This document shows positions 48,470 to 58,582 of a stretch of 64,000 nucleotides of DNA, in pieces. The notes under the pieces are model-generated. The model saw only the letters and a program-made list of their open reading frames with translations, was not told the DNA's origin and did no database searches. The first letter of the stretch is position 1; each line of letters opens with the position of its first letter. Source of the DNA: Branchiostoma lanceolatum (Eukaryota > Chordata > Leptocardii > Amphioxiformes > Branchiostomatidae); NCBI RefSeq assembly GCF_035083965.1, contig NC_089723.1, positions 30,197,193 through 30,261,192 of the forward strand, written 5' to 3'. The translations under genes were made by a program, and so were the position numbers.

Positions 48470-50605
48470 TCAGAACTCTATTTTGACATACAAACACATG
48501 ACGTGCAAAAAGAACATCCCAACAGGTAGCACGAGTCGTCCCAAGGCGTGCAGTATCAGAAAATACCTCCTGTTACCCAGGTCATCCAAGGCATCGTCAA
48601 TGCAAAGCAGTGGGAAGAGAGCCCTATTGGCTGCATAACCTGTCAGGTGTAAGACATCCAGAATAGTACACACTATCAGAATCACTCCCCAGATAGATAA
48701 CATCACGTCTAGAAGTATCCAAATGATTAGTAGAGCGGCAATGTGTGCAATAGGAGCGTAGGCAAGCCCTACGATTGGGATCATGTAGAACGACACTGGT
48801 TCGGGTGGGCGACTGTCAGGGTAGCAAACGGTATTGTACAAAGCACAGACGTATAGTACACCAACGTTAGCTAGTAACATCACAGGCTGCGAGTGCAGCC
48901 CCATGCAGTTGTAACACATGGCACCAAAGAGTAGGAAAAGCACAGGGGTGTTGTTATGGACGTATAACAAGTAGAAGAGGCCGACAAAGTCGTAGTCTTC
49001 CTTCCGTTCCTTGGTGGTGTGGGCTACTAAGACGGCGATGTTGTCTTTGGGCGGCATCATCTTGAAGAGAGCATACATCAACAGACAGCTGAGGATGTTG
49101 GAGAGGAGACAGTAACGGTGGCGGTACAGCCATGATGATCTCTGGAAAGAGACATTACTGATTACGTAATTTTTCATTTCTTAGAATGTAACAAGAGGCG
49201 TAATTGTAGATTGGACTGTAGTGATCTTGTTTAGCTCAAAATTCTAAGACTAACTATATCGTGATCACTACACATCTTAAATGATGATACGAACTCTAAA
49301 TGTAAATGAAATATTTCATATTCTTAATGTGTGTAGTCTTTGGCAATGTCGACGGAAAAATTGACTGAAAACATGGAAAATTTCTTGCTAACCTTGTACA
49401 TCTCAAACCAGAGTTGCCGGCTCCATCGAAAGTCGTACGGTCGTTTACAGACGTCGCACTCGACATATTCCCTGTATGGATTTCCAGCTAGCCTGGGGGA
49501 CAGATTTTTTTAAAGATCTTTAAGCATACTTTTTTTCCTGTTCAAATACAAAGTACTTTTCCACTTTCAAGTAAACTTTTCATGTGTAAGTATTTTTAGA
49601 TATTTCAATTACATGCATTTTTTTCCATTTTGAAATAAACTTTTTATTTCGAAGTATTTTTTGAAATCATTTTAAAGCATTTTCTTTTTCTTTGTATTTT
49701 TTTAGATTCTTAAGTAGACTTTAACCGGAAAGCCAGAATTAACTTTGATCATTTGTGATTCAAACATCGGCATGCATTGAAAAAAATTGACAACATTCAA
49801 AAACGCACTTTAGTCGCCCATTGTACAACGTCACAACTGTTGATGTTACTACGAAGTTGTATTGAAAACCTACTTTTAGTTACTTCGCCCTCTCAATTAT
49901 TGTTGGTCTAAATTGCATCATGATGTATATGTAGTCTTTGGAAACCACCATAAAGCGACTGAAATTTCGAATGCTTTCTCCTAATCTATGTCAACAAGGT
50001 TAACGTAACTTCCGATTGACCCTACCTGGCGACTATCCACTCCTCCAGGCAGGCGGAATGGACGTACTTCATGGTTCCGTCACAGCTGCAGGGGGATATC
50101 AGTGGAGACGAGGGGGAGGTGGCGTCAGCATGGCAGATTCTAGAGAGCAATGATATGATTAGCACAACAATACGTAACAACAATTCTAGCAATAGAAAAC
50201 TACATTCAAGAGACTATTTACTATAAGATGAGACTAGTATATACGTGTACCGTTTCCGTATTATAATATAGAAGACAATAGATAGATTAATCCTCCATAA
50301 TTTTATCAACGAAAGGAATAGTTCAGCCAGATCTAAGACAGTGTATGAAATGTTGGTTGGACAACCTGAATCAGGTAATTATGAACAGTATAAACACACA
50401 GTTTCAGGGCAATGCGTAATTCAAAGGCCTTTACAAAAGCTCATATTCAACGTAGGATAGACAATTAGGATCTTTCGTATCCAACATGGTTAGCTGTAAG
50501 TGGTACTTGTCTTTACATTTCTTACCTGCAAAATGCCACGCAGTCCATTCCAGTTTTCGGCGACACTCCCCCTGTAGTAGCGTTTTCATTAGCAACAACA
50601 TCCAT
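48470..50605 (-). CDS. RING-CH (MARCH-like) membrane E3 ubiquitin ligase
   Basis: Four exons: 50605-50526, 50139-50026, 49492-49393 and 49141-48470. Phases agree, giving 321 residues. The RING-CH domain is complete as C4HC3: C26, C29, C44, C46, H54, C57, C77 and C80, in FCRICHADAT, SPCSCDG, VHSACLEEW and ECDVCKRPY. That histidine at the fourth ligand pair defines RING-CH rather than plain RING. A hydrophobic multi-pass region follows: about residues 108-127, 150-175, 184-204, 216-262 (probably two helices) and a last one near the C-terminus. MARCH ligases ubiquitinate membrane proteins to drive endocytosis or ER degradation. Which of the eleven vertebrate MARCH types it corresponds to is unclear; the long multi-pass tail is unlike the two-TM MARCH1/2/3/8 group. 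Its 3' end faces GKAP1. Confidence 0.88.
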
Positions 50606-51855
50606 TACGTAAATGGTAGCAACGGAGCTGACGAACAGGGGGTGGAATCCCGGTGGACGGAACGCTCGGGACCGATTTCTCAACGCTTCCGTTCGGTTGG
50701 TCGGTTCCCAAATTTTCGCACACTTTCAACCCATTTTTAGCAGCAAACCACTACAAACCTAGGCCTGTTTTTGAGAAAAGGTATTTTTGACAAGGCTACA
50801 CGTTCTTGTGGGTGAATTGTCTCATTTGTTTCGCAATAAAAAGGAAATGTGACGCTTTGTGGAAGTTGAGTGTTCTACACAATAGCATTGTGTGACGTCA
50901 TAAACACTGAACGGATACCAGTGTGTTCCAATATAGAAGAACGCGAGGTTCTAGTACATATAACAGAATTCGCACGAACGGTAAGTGCAAAAGAGCATCT
51001 AAAATGTTTCTTTTACAAAGTTATGATAACATGTGAGATAGTAAAGTATAAAAAACGCTAGCAATTAATCATTCACATACATTATAAATGAATAAACAAC
51101 TACTGGTGACAATTCGGTAGCATCAGAGGGAATGATTAAAAGAATGGTCATTCTTGTTTTGTTTTGATCTAACCTCAACATTTACCATGATAGCAACAAA
51201 AACCTATCAATGTAACGTTATACTGTTAGATCATCTAGAATTGTCGAGCAGCAAAGTTCATTTATTCATTCGATGACAGCACAACATGCCTGTCCTTGGT
51301 GCTGATTTGTGTCTCAATTCAGTTGTTTGAATGCTGTTGACCCTATTTGGTAGACACACTTTGCATTTTGAAGTGGGATAAATGAACTTGAATACTTTTT
51401 TTTCACATTCATTTCACAATCTCCCTTTCAATTGGGCTAATTATATGTGAGAAGAAATGTTGGTAAATTTCTGCATGCCAGCAGCTCTCCAAACCTGAAC
51501 TATTCTAACTAAAACATGACCAAAAGAGACATGATCAGATAACGTTATATCTGAAAGTTATTTTTTAATTCCTTTTGATGTACAACAAAATGACATGTTT
51601 TGGTATGTTACATTCCAGAGTTTCAGCTGGTGAAAGGCCTTAGTCTTGAAATAGACACAACAATTGTTCAAAATAGGTTTGGCCATGGCCTTTTTATTTT
51701 GACATACCTGTACAAAAAGTACAATTATTAAATCGTTTACAGACAAAAATGTACAGGTAGCATTCAACATCATGACAGTAAGTGTCTCACAAAGGTCATA
51801 CATGTGTGGTCATCTCTTTCTTTGTAATTACGTCCCCATATATGGTCATGATTCC
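50606..51855. other. Intergenic stretch, RING-CH gene / DDX59 3' side
   Basis: No recognisable exon. The upstream side of the RING-CH ATG is moderately GC-rich (50606-50720) and may be its promoter. A 63-codon frame at 50870-51061 has no family resemblance. Confidence 0.4.
51693..51698 (-). promoter_or_regulatory. Candidate DDX59 polyadenylation signal
   Basis: AATAAA on the minus strand, about 160 nt past the DDX59 stop. Confidence 0.4.
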
Positions 51856-54800
51856 TTAATACTTCCTATGATGCTTGGCTTTTGAACCCTCTTGCTCTTT
51901 TACCCTCTTGGCCCTCTGGCGTTGCATGTAAGCGGCGTTGCTGTGTTTCTGTCGTTCCCAATTCTCAGCGACGTGTTGGTCAGTCCGTGACGTTTCTCCG
52001 TCTTCCCTGGCGCATTGTTTCCTCTCCCGGCGTTCCCTCTGTATTTGTAGGTGGGGAGAATTGACCAATTGTGAGGGCAGCTGCATGTGTAGGGGGTGTA
52101 GAGTGTCAAACAGGTCCAAGAACAGGCCTTTGTTATTGTTGTTGATGAAAGCCATGGCTCTACCTTTGGAACCCAGCCTGCCAGCTCGCCCAATCTGCAA
52201 CAAGACAAACACAAGGAAAATTAGAAATCATTCAACGTTACATTAAATCTAACACAACTCAACTCCAAAGGCAGGTAATATCTTCTGATAGAACACATTG
52301 TTATGAATACAAAATCAACGAATGTTTGTAAAATTTCATCACACAAAGAAATGGACCAATATAATCCAGTAACTGAACAATGGCCCTCCATGCAGACCCT
52401 TCTTGGTATCTAAGCAAATATAGGGTTCCAATGGGTGTCTAGTTTGAGCAAGATGATTTTTTTATGTGTTCTTGGAATCTCTATTAGGAGTAAGAAATTA
52501 TTGTCAAATTCTTTCTGTTAACAGCTGCAATATGGAGTTTTGCGTATGCTTGAGCTATGATCCACAGAAATACTTATAGGGACACCAACATGGTAGTCAG
52601 CACCTCTCTGTTTCATTAATATGGAAAGTGAACGAAAGCAATCTATAGCAAACTACACTTCAGCACAAAGATCTTACCTGATGAATGTACTCATTGACTG
52701 AGGGAGGCATGTCGAACACAATGACCAGTCGGACCCTGCAAAGGTCCAGCCCCCTCCCCAGGACACCAGTGGCCACCACCACGTCCACTTCTCCTCTCAG
52801 TAGAGAAGCCAGGGCCGCTGTCCGCTCAGACTGGGGCTTGTCGCCGTGCATGGAGAGGGCTCGTACATGACATTTCTGGGACATGGAGACATGAAAGGGG
52901 GAGGGGGGCATTAGTTTAAGGAATTGTCACCAGTAACTGATTCCTTTGTTCTCATTAAAATAACAATGCCACCTGTTCTCAAAGTCTCACTATTCTGTAT
53001 CTTAAAATCATATGATTAATAGAATCAACAAAATATACATTATATAGAGCTCCAAACCCAAACACAATTTGTAGGTATGAATGTGTGGAAAGAATGTGTT
53101 GTAATGCACTTGGATGGTCAAATGTGATGTTTCTGAATGCAGGATCATGACAAATTTAGTATTATTGTAAAGAGTATCATACAAGCTTTCCAATGATACA
53201 TAATGCTATACAGTTGATAAAGTTTTTAAAAATGACTGATCAAATTCAAGTTATCCACATTTATTAGTAGACTCTAGATCTGTCATTTTTAGTTTTTCCT
53301 GATCCAGGCCAATATCAATATCAAAATGCCTGCCATCTTTGCAGTGCCATATAACCTGCTGTTACAGTACAGTTTGGTAGTCTCTACCATGATGACCTCA
53401 CCGTTTGTACGGCCTCTGCCAGCAAGTCTGCCCCCATGCGTGAATCAACAAACACCAGTACAGGAGGCTGGTAGTGCTTGGGGTCCTGTAGAATGGTGAA
53501 CAGCATCTTCTTCTTGGAGTTCTCCTCCACCCACAGTATTGTCTGCTTCACTGAGGGGCTGGGTGTACTTGCCTGTGGAGAGGATTGATGTTTACGGTAA
53601 AATCATTTAGTTTAGCAGTGGTTTTATTTCCTGGTAGGAGAGAAAAGGAAGTTTTTGCTGTGTTGTACATTGGCGGTTGACACAACTCTGTTGTACAGTA
53701 ATTATACAAGGGAGATGTATTCGTGGTAGAGCAATCACTGTGAAAACTGCAAAAACAAAATCACACAAAAGTTGCAAGATTACAGTATTACAAAAATTGG
53801 CTTACTGAAAATCAGTCATTCACATCACTCACTGGTTATTGTTATATCAAGAGGTAACATGGAATGAATGGAATTTGTTCTTACACCACACATATCCCAA
53901 ATAAAACAATGGAACAAATCATTTTTCTTCCTACCTTCCTTACAAGTGCTTCGGGCTTACAATTTTTGCAACATTTTCTTGAAAATCATCCTCTCCAAGT
54001 TATTGCAGGAACTGCAGTCAATAATATTTGCCCCTTGCCCTCCCATGTACATGACTGTTAATAGCATTAAGACTCAAAATCTCCTGATTGGGTATCTGCA
54101 AATCCGAAACCTTGCAGATAACGAGAAGTTGACGTGATGTTTGATATTTCTTAAAGATGTCAGAAATCATATTGATACATAAAACCTTTTGATTAAAAGT
54201 AACAAGCTTAGTATACTCAACTCTTGTGATGGGTCTAAAGACATCAAAAGGGTTTAGAATGATATGACATATACACATGTTACTTTTCAGTCATCTTTAA
54301 CAGTAGAGTATGCTATCTTAAAGTCTACCGACCTGCCCCACAAGAACATAAATAGGGTTGTTGAGTATGGACGAGGCCAGGTTCTCTATAGACTGTGGGA
54401 TGGTGGCAGAGAACATCATGGTCTGTCTCTGGCAGGGAAGGCTGTCAATAATCTCTAACACCTGCTCCCTGAAGCCCAGGTGTAACATGGTGTCCAGCTC
54501 ATCCACAACTAACATCTCAATGGACTCTAGCGAAACATCTGGGGGAAGAATTTATATATTGTAAGTATTGAAATATTTGTGGTGGTTTTAATGTTCGTAT
54601 AGAGAGCTCACCATAAATTCATCACACCACAAACTGTTTGAAGTGAAAGCTCGCTGCAAAAACTGCAAATTAAACCACTTCATTTCACCATTTAAAGATC
54701 CGGACGAAAGATTATGATGATGATGAAAGGCGACTTCAGACTGAGGACAAAGCATAACGCTTTTTCCTTATTATCATCAGCTAGAAGTGCAATGTGGCTT

Positions 54801-57444
54801 CACTAACGGCTTGCGGTTTCTGCCAAGCACACTGTTTCACCCCTACTCTTCTCGTTAAGCGTGTTGGGTTCTTTTACGTGCAGAGGTTTACGCCAGCTTC
54901 ACGTCCCTATCCAATAGGACAATGCGACTCTTGACAGTATGTAATCTTTGTTAAATGCAAAATCCTAAAATGCAGAAATACAGCTCTGACCTTTCCTGTG
55001 TAAGATGTCCAGAAGCCTGCCAGGTGTGGCCACCAGCACCTGGACCCCCTGCTGCAGCCGGTGCACCTGCGGGGGAAGGGGCAGGCCTCCCACCAGCAGG
55101 GCTGTTCTCATGTGAGGAAGACCTGAAAGTGGAAACATTGTTTGTCAATTCAGTTCAATTTGAAGCCTTTATTTTTCCTCGGCAGCTTGTTCTCACTGTA
55201 CATTGTCACATATTATATCGGTGGCATCAATAACCAAGTGGTTTGGCTAGCACCAAGGGATGGAAAGGTTATTGGTATGTAGCATGCCTAGCTAGATGTT
55301 GTGTCTTTGGTAAGACATTTTCCTCACTTCTCCCAGGTGTAAAGATGTGTACCTGCGTTGGGGAGGTAAAAGGCAGTGAAAGTAGAGGGATGGTCCTCCT
55401 AATATCATTCCCAAGACATAGTGGATAAACACCCCACTGCCCCTACAGCCTCAAAAAAGGCTGAAGGATCTTACAATACATAAAAAGGAAAATAATTCTC
55501 ATGTTGTTCACTTAATCTCATGAATTAAAAGATAAGCATTATTGCAACGATCCAAAATCTCATCCATTTCTACTCAATGAAAGTATGAGGAAAAACACCC
55601 GTTATCTATGACATGTAGATCAAGACAATCTTCAACCATCTTCATACTAACTCCTACTGTAAACAATACAAAGTTGGATGTGTGGAGGTGCTCATGGTAG
55701 CGTTAGGATTAAACATGTATCTGTTGAATAAAGGATTTTTAAACTAATACGAACAACTACAAATAGAGAAGTTACAAGGAGCTTTCAGATGACATCCGCC
55801 ATCTTTCTTCAGCTTTGAGAGATGTCACGTGACCTAGGTGTCAAAGGTCACCCAGGTCACGTGACTGGACGAGAGGGTTGTAGACATGTATCTGACCTTT
55901 CATGAGTTGCTTGGCCTGGTCCTCCACTTGCATACACAGCTCCCTGGTGGGGGCTAAGATCAGGGCCAGTGGGCGTGTCCACCTGGGGTCCCTGCCACCT
56001 ACAGCACCGGAGACAGCCCTGAACACGTTTACTACTACTGGCAGGAGGAATGTAGCAGCTGTATATATGGGGTAACAGAAACAACATGGAATAACAGTCC
56101 TCTTTTGAAAAAAATGAGTTGTATATTACCCAGTGTGTAAAGGCATCTGTGACTCGCTCACTGAGCTAAGATGCCATTGACGTCATCATTGCTCGCAACG
56201 GACATCCAAGAGAAGAACAACACAAACGGGCATGCACAGAAAACTTGGAAACTCAATTATAATTGTTCTTTTACTAAGAGTATTTGAATGTGTATGTCTA
56301 ACCAAAGTTTTAGGTCTTATGAATATAACATAAACAGTATACACAGTATACATGTATACTACGGCAGTACATACTAATACTAAGTACACTAGGAGCTTAA
56401 GGATAAGATCAATTTACATTTTTTTCACTGGTCAGTGAGTGAGTAGTCACTATAAAGTTAAAACCAATTGTACAGAATGAAAAGATGGATTTTAGTCTAT
56501 CAACTCAATGCAAGCTTTTGGACGCTGCAAATAAAATTGACTTTTGCATTGGACAAAAATGTACCACAAAACAAGTGGTATTAACAATTAAAGACTTTGT
56601 TCCACACACTTTTCCCTGACCCAGTTGGTGCAGCGGCCATCACGTCCCTTCCCATCATCCCTGCAGGCAACACCTGCATCTGCACAGCCGTGGGCGTCTC
56701 GTACTTCGCCGCGGACACGTTCGCTCCGACCGTATCGTTGAACCCGCAGTGAAAGAACTCCAAGATCGGTTTCGGAACATCCTTCCCTCTCACTGTGATT
56801 CCAAGTTGTTTCCCGACTTCCTCAACTTGTTCATTACTCAGTTGTGATAACGTCACATGTTCCTTGTACAAATTCTGTGTCTCAGAAACACTTTTGACAG
56901 TTTCTTCGCTTTCTTCCCTACCCGACGATGAGTTGGGCTCCAGATATCGTTTTTCACGGTGATCAAGCGCAAGGTGCTTGGCCTTGCACTCTAAGCTACA
57001 GACGTCCTGGTCGGTCTGATCGCAAATGTACTCCCCGAATCTACCGCAAACGACGCAAACCGGTTCCCCTTCCTCGGGCCAGCGTTGGTTCTTACTGAAA
57101 GACACAATGGGTTCCTCTTCATCTTCCTCTTCTTTTGATGCAGTAGTGCTACCTTGTTCACAGACATCTTCAGTAAAGTCAGATTTCAAAGATGTTAACG
57201 AGTCTATTTTGGTACTAGTAGCACTACCATGCTGATCACTCTCTAATTCTGTTTGCCTGTTAATTGCAAATTTGACAGAGGTAGATGTTGATGTTGCTGT
57301 GGACGTATCATTGTACGGAGGTTTTGCTGTATTGTGGTCTGTTGTTGGATCGGTCTGTTGTACGTCTTTGCTGGGCCGGGGCTGTGGTTTTGGTCGGACA
57401 GGTCTGGTGGACTTCTTGACGGACACAGCTCTTGGCACAAACAT
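51856..57444 (-). CDS. DDX59: DEAD-box RNA helicase DDX59
   Basis: Seven exons: 57444-56610, 56058-55897, 55122-54991, 54538-54333, 53572-53402, 52875-52678 and 52194-51856. All phases agree, giving 680 residues (human 619). The start MFVPR matches the vertebrate protein. A low-complexity acidic N-terminus precedes the zf-HIT finger (about residues 130-161: [21 protein letters not shown]), which is diagnostic of DDX59. Helicase motifs: PTGSGKT (I), PTREL (Ia), ATPGRLLD (Ib), DELD (II, about 389-392), SAT (III), [10 protein letters not shown] (IV), [11 protein letters not shown] (V), [10 protein letters not shown] (VI). The DEAD box reads DELD where human has DEAD. The basic C-terminus ends in [11 protein letters not shown]59 is a nuclear/cytoplasmic ATP-dependent RNA helicase; human mutations cause orofaciodigital syndrome and affect SHH signalling. 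It is head to head with NMNAT. Confidence 0.95.
53585..53775. mobile_element. Diverged CGCGAACATAAA-type MITE in a DDX59 intron
   Basis: GTGGTTTTATTTCC and GTGAAAACTGCAAAAACAAA at its two halves follow the pattern of the 59189-59385 element with most CpGs lost. A similar decayed copy lies at about 54555-54690. Confidence 0.4.
54710..54935. repeat. Candidate interspersed repeat in a DDX59 intron
   Basis: A block of mixed composition with TGGCTTCACTAACGGCTTGC, TTAAGCGTGTTGGGTTCTTT and TACGTGCAGAGGTTTACG, unlike the flanking AT-rich intron. I recognise the style of a retroposon 3' region but cannot classify it. There is no second copy in this window. Confidence 0.3.
55235..55480 (+). mobile_element. 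SINE body (same family as 41740-41945)
   Basis: TTTTCCTCACTTCTCCCAGG, TGTAAAGATGTGTACCTGCG, TTGGGGAGGTAAAAGGCAGT and TAGAGGGATGG follow the SINE body order on the plus strand. It ends CCCCTACAGCCTC-AAAAAGGCTGAAGG. The tRNA-like head is missing or very decayed. Confidence 0.6.
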
Positions 57445-57594
57445 GTCTGTAGCAGGATTGTGATCCCAACCACGATCTCAACTTGATCACTTGAACCTGT
57501 ACATGTGTGGGAATAATAAATAATACTGAATACATATTAAATTTCATCAGCTTGGTAACAATGACAGAGTTCTTAATTTACAATCACATACTAG

Positions 57595-57785
57595 TATTTA
57601 CAAGAGCTCAGGCGTTTTGCTGACCACCCATCACCTTCCTCAGGGCAATATTTAATTAGTAATGACTGGTTCTTCAAGGCAGCTTAGAAATCATCTTTCT
57701 TAGAAATTTCTAAGTCATCATTGCCCTGAGGAAGGTGACAGATCAACAGTCAGCAAAATGTCGGCAGCTCTTGTAAATCTGTGGT
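57595..57785. mobile_element. Hairpin MITE with GAGGAAGGTGACAGA stem, copy 2
   Basis: TTTACAAGAGCTCAGGCGTT, TTTGCTGACC and CACCTTCCTCAGGGCAAT on the left are mirrored by ATTGCCCTGAGGAAGGTGAC, AGTCAGCAAAATGTCGGCAG and CTCTTGTAAAT. The stem is about 60 bp. It is related to 42549-42784 by the CTGAGGAAGGTGACAGA block only. Confidence 0.75.
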
Positions 57786-57892
57786 TGTGAATAAATAACT
57801 CAATGTTATTCAATACTGAATTCGGCATTCATGCATTTATGCAGGGGTGTTTGAAGCTGGGTTGTCAGACACACTTGGTTATACCAAGGAGG

Positions 57893-57930
57893 TTATATAG
57901 TCTATATAACCTCCTTGGTAATATACCTAT
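57893..57930. repeat. 38-bp palindrome
   Basis: TACCAAGGAGGTTATATAG is followed, after its two central bases, by the inverse TATATAACCTCCTTGGTA. A shorter perfect version (CAAGGAGGTTATATAACCTC plus CTTG) lies at 60029-60052. Confidence 0.85.
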
Positions 57931-58582
57931 AGTTATAGAAGTGTCAACTGTAAGTTGTAACTAGTAACTTACTGTTACATTTTTCAGACCCTTCTAGAGC
58001 TAAGGCTCTCAAGTATTCTTCAAGCAGAGATTGGTTGGTAAGATTTAAAGATTATGACCTTTTTTATCATATGCCCCGTTTTTTGTCCGCTCTCCCCACT
58101 AACATCTGCTTGGAGAGTACTCTCAAGAACCAAGGAGGTGGCAAGAACCCATGAAGAATTTGGTTAGCGCCAAAAATACCATTTCTTGGCAAATTGTCAT
58201 GGACACTAATATCACATAGATTTATATAGTATCATCCACTAGTAGGTATTACTACAAAGGTACAGTATTGTCCAAAGGACCTAAAAGTTCACCCACAGAC
58301 CTCTCTGTGACCTGGCTTTTGCCTTGGTTTCGTCGCAGCTGTGGGATATACCATTTGGGCACCTTAGAGAGGGAGATTGTCTTCTCCAAAAAATTTCTTT
58401 AACCAACATTAGCGTACAAAATAGGGTTAATATTACAGTTTACTTTAGATTGATACACAATTATAATGGATTTATATGAAAATAAGAGGGTAGTGGCGAC
58501 CAATTTTTAGAACTGTGTAAGAAGATTTGGAAGGTCGCATGGGTCGCCCGAAACCCAAATGTGATCGTCTAACATCTCCAAA

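Larger units (their letters stand above)
57445..58582. promoter_or_regulatory. Divergent intergenic region, DDX59 / NMNAT
   Basis: 1.1 kb between divergent ATGs, holding a hairpin MITE (57595-57785) and a 38-bp palindrome (57893-57930). At the NMNAT ATG the sequence CCAAAATGGCGGC matches the YY1 consensus overlapping the start codon, a common promoter-proximal arrangement in TATA-less genes. Confidence 0.5.

Noticed and set aside
56186-56389. Hydrophobic minus-strand frame in DDX59 intron 1
   Set aside because: AT-rich intronic sequence; interrupted and without family resemblance.
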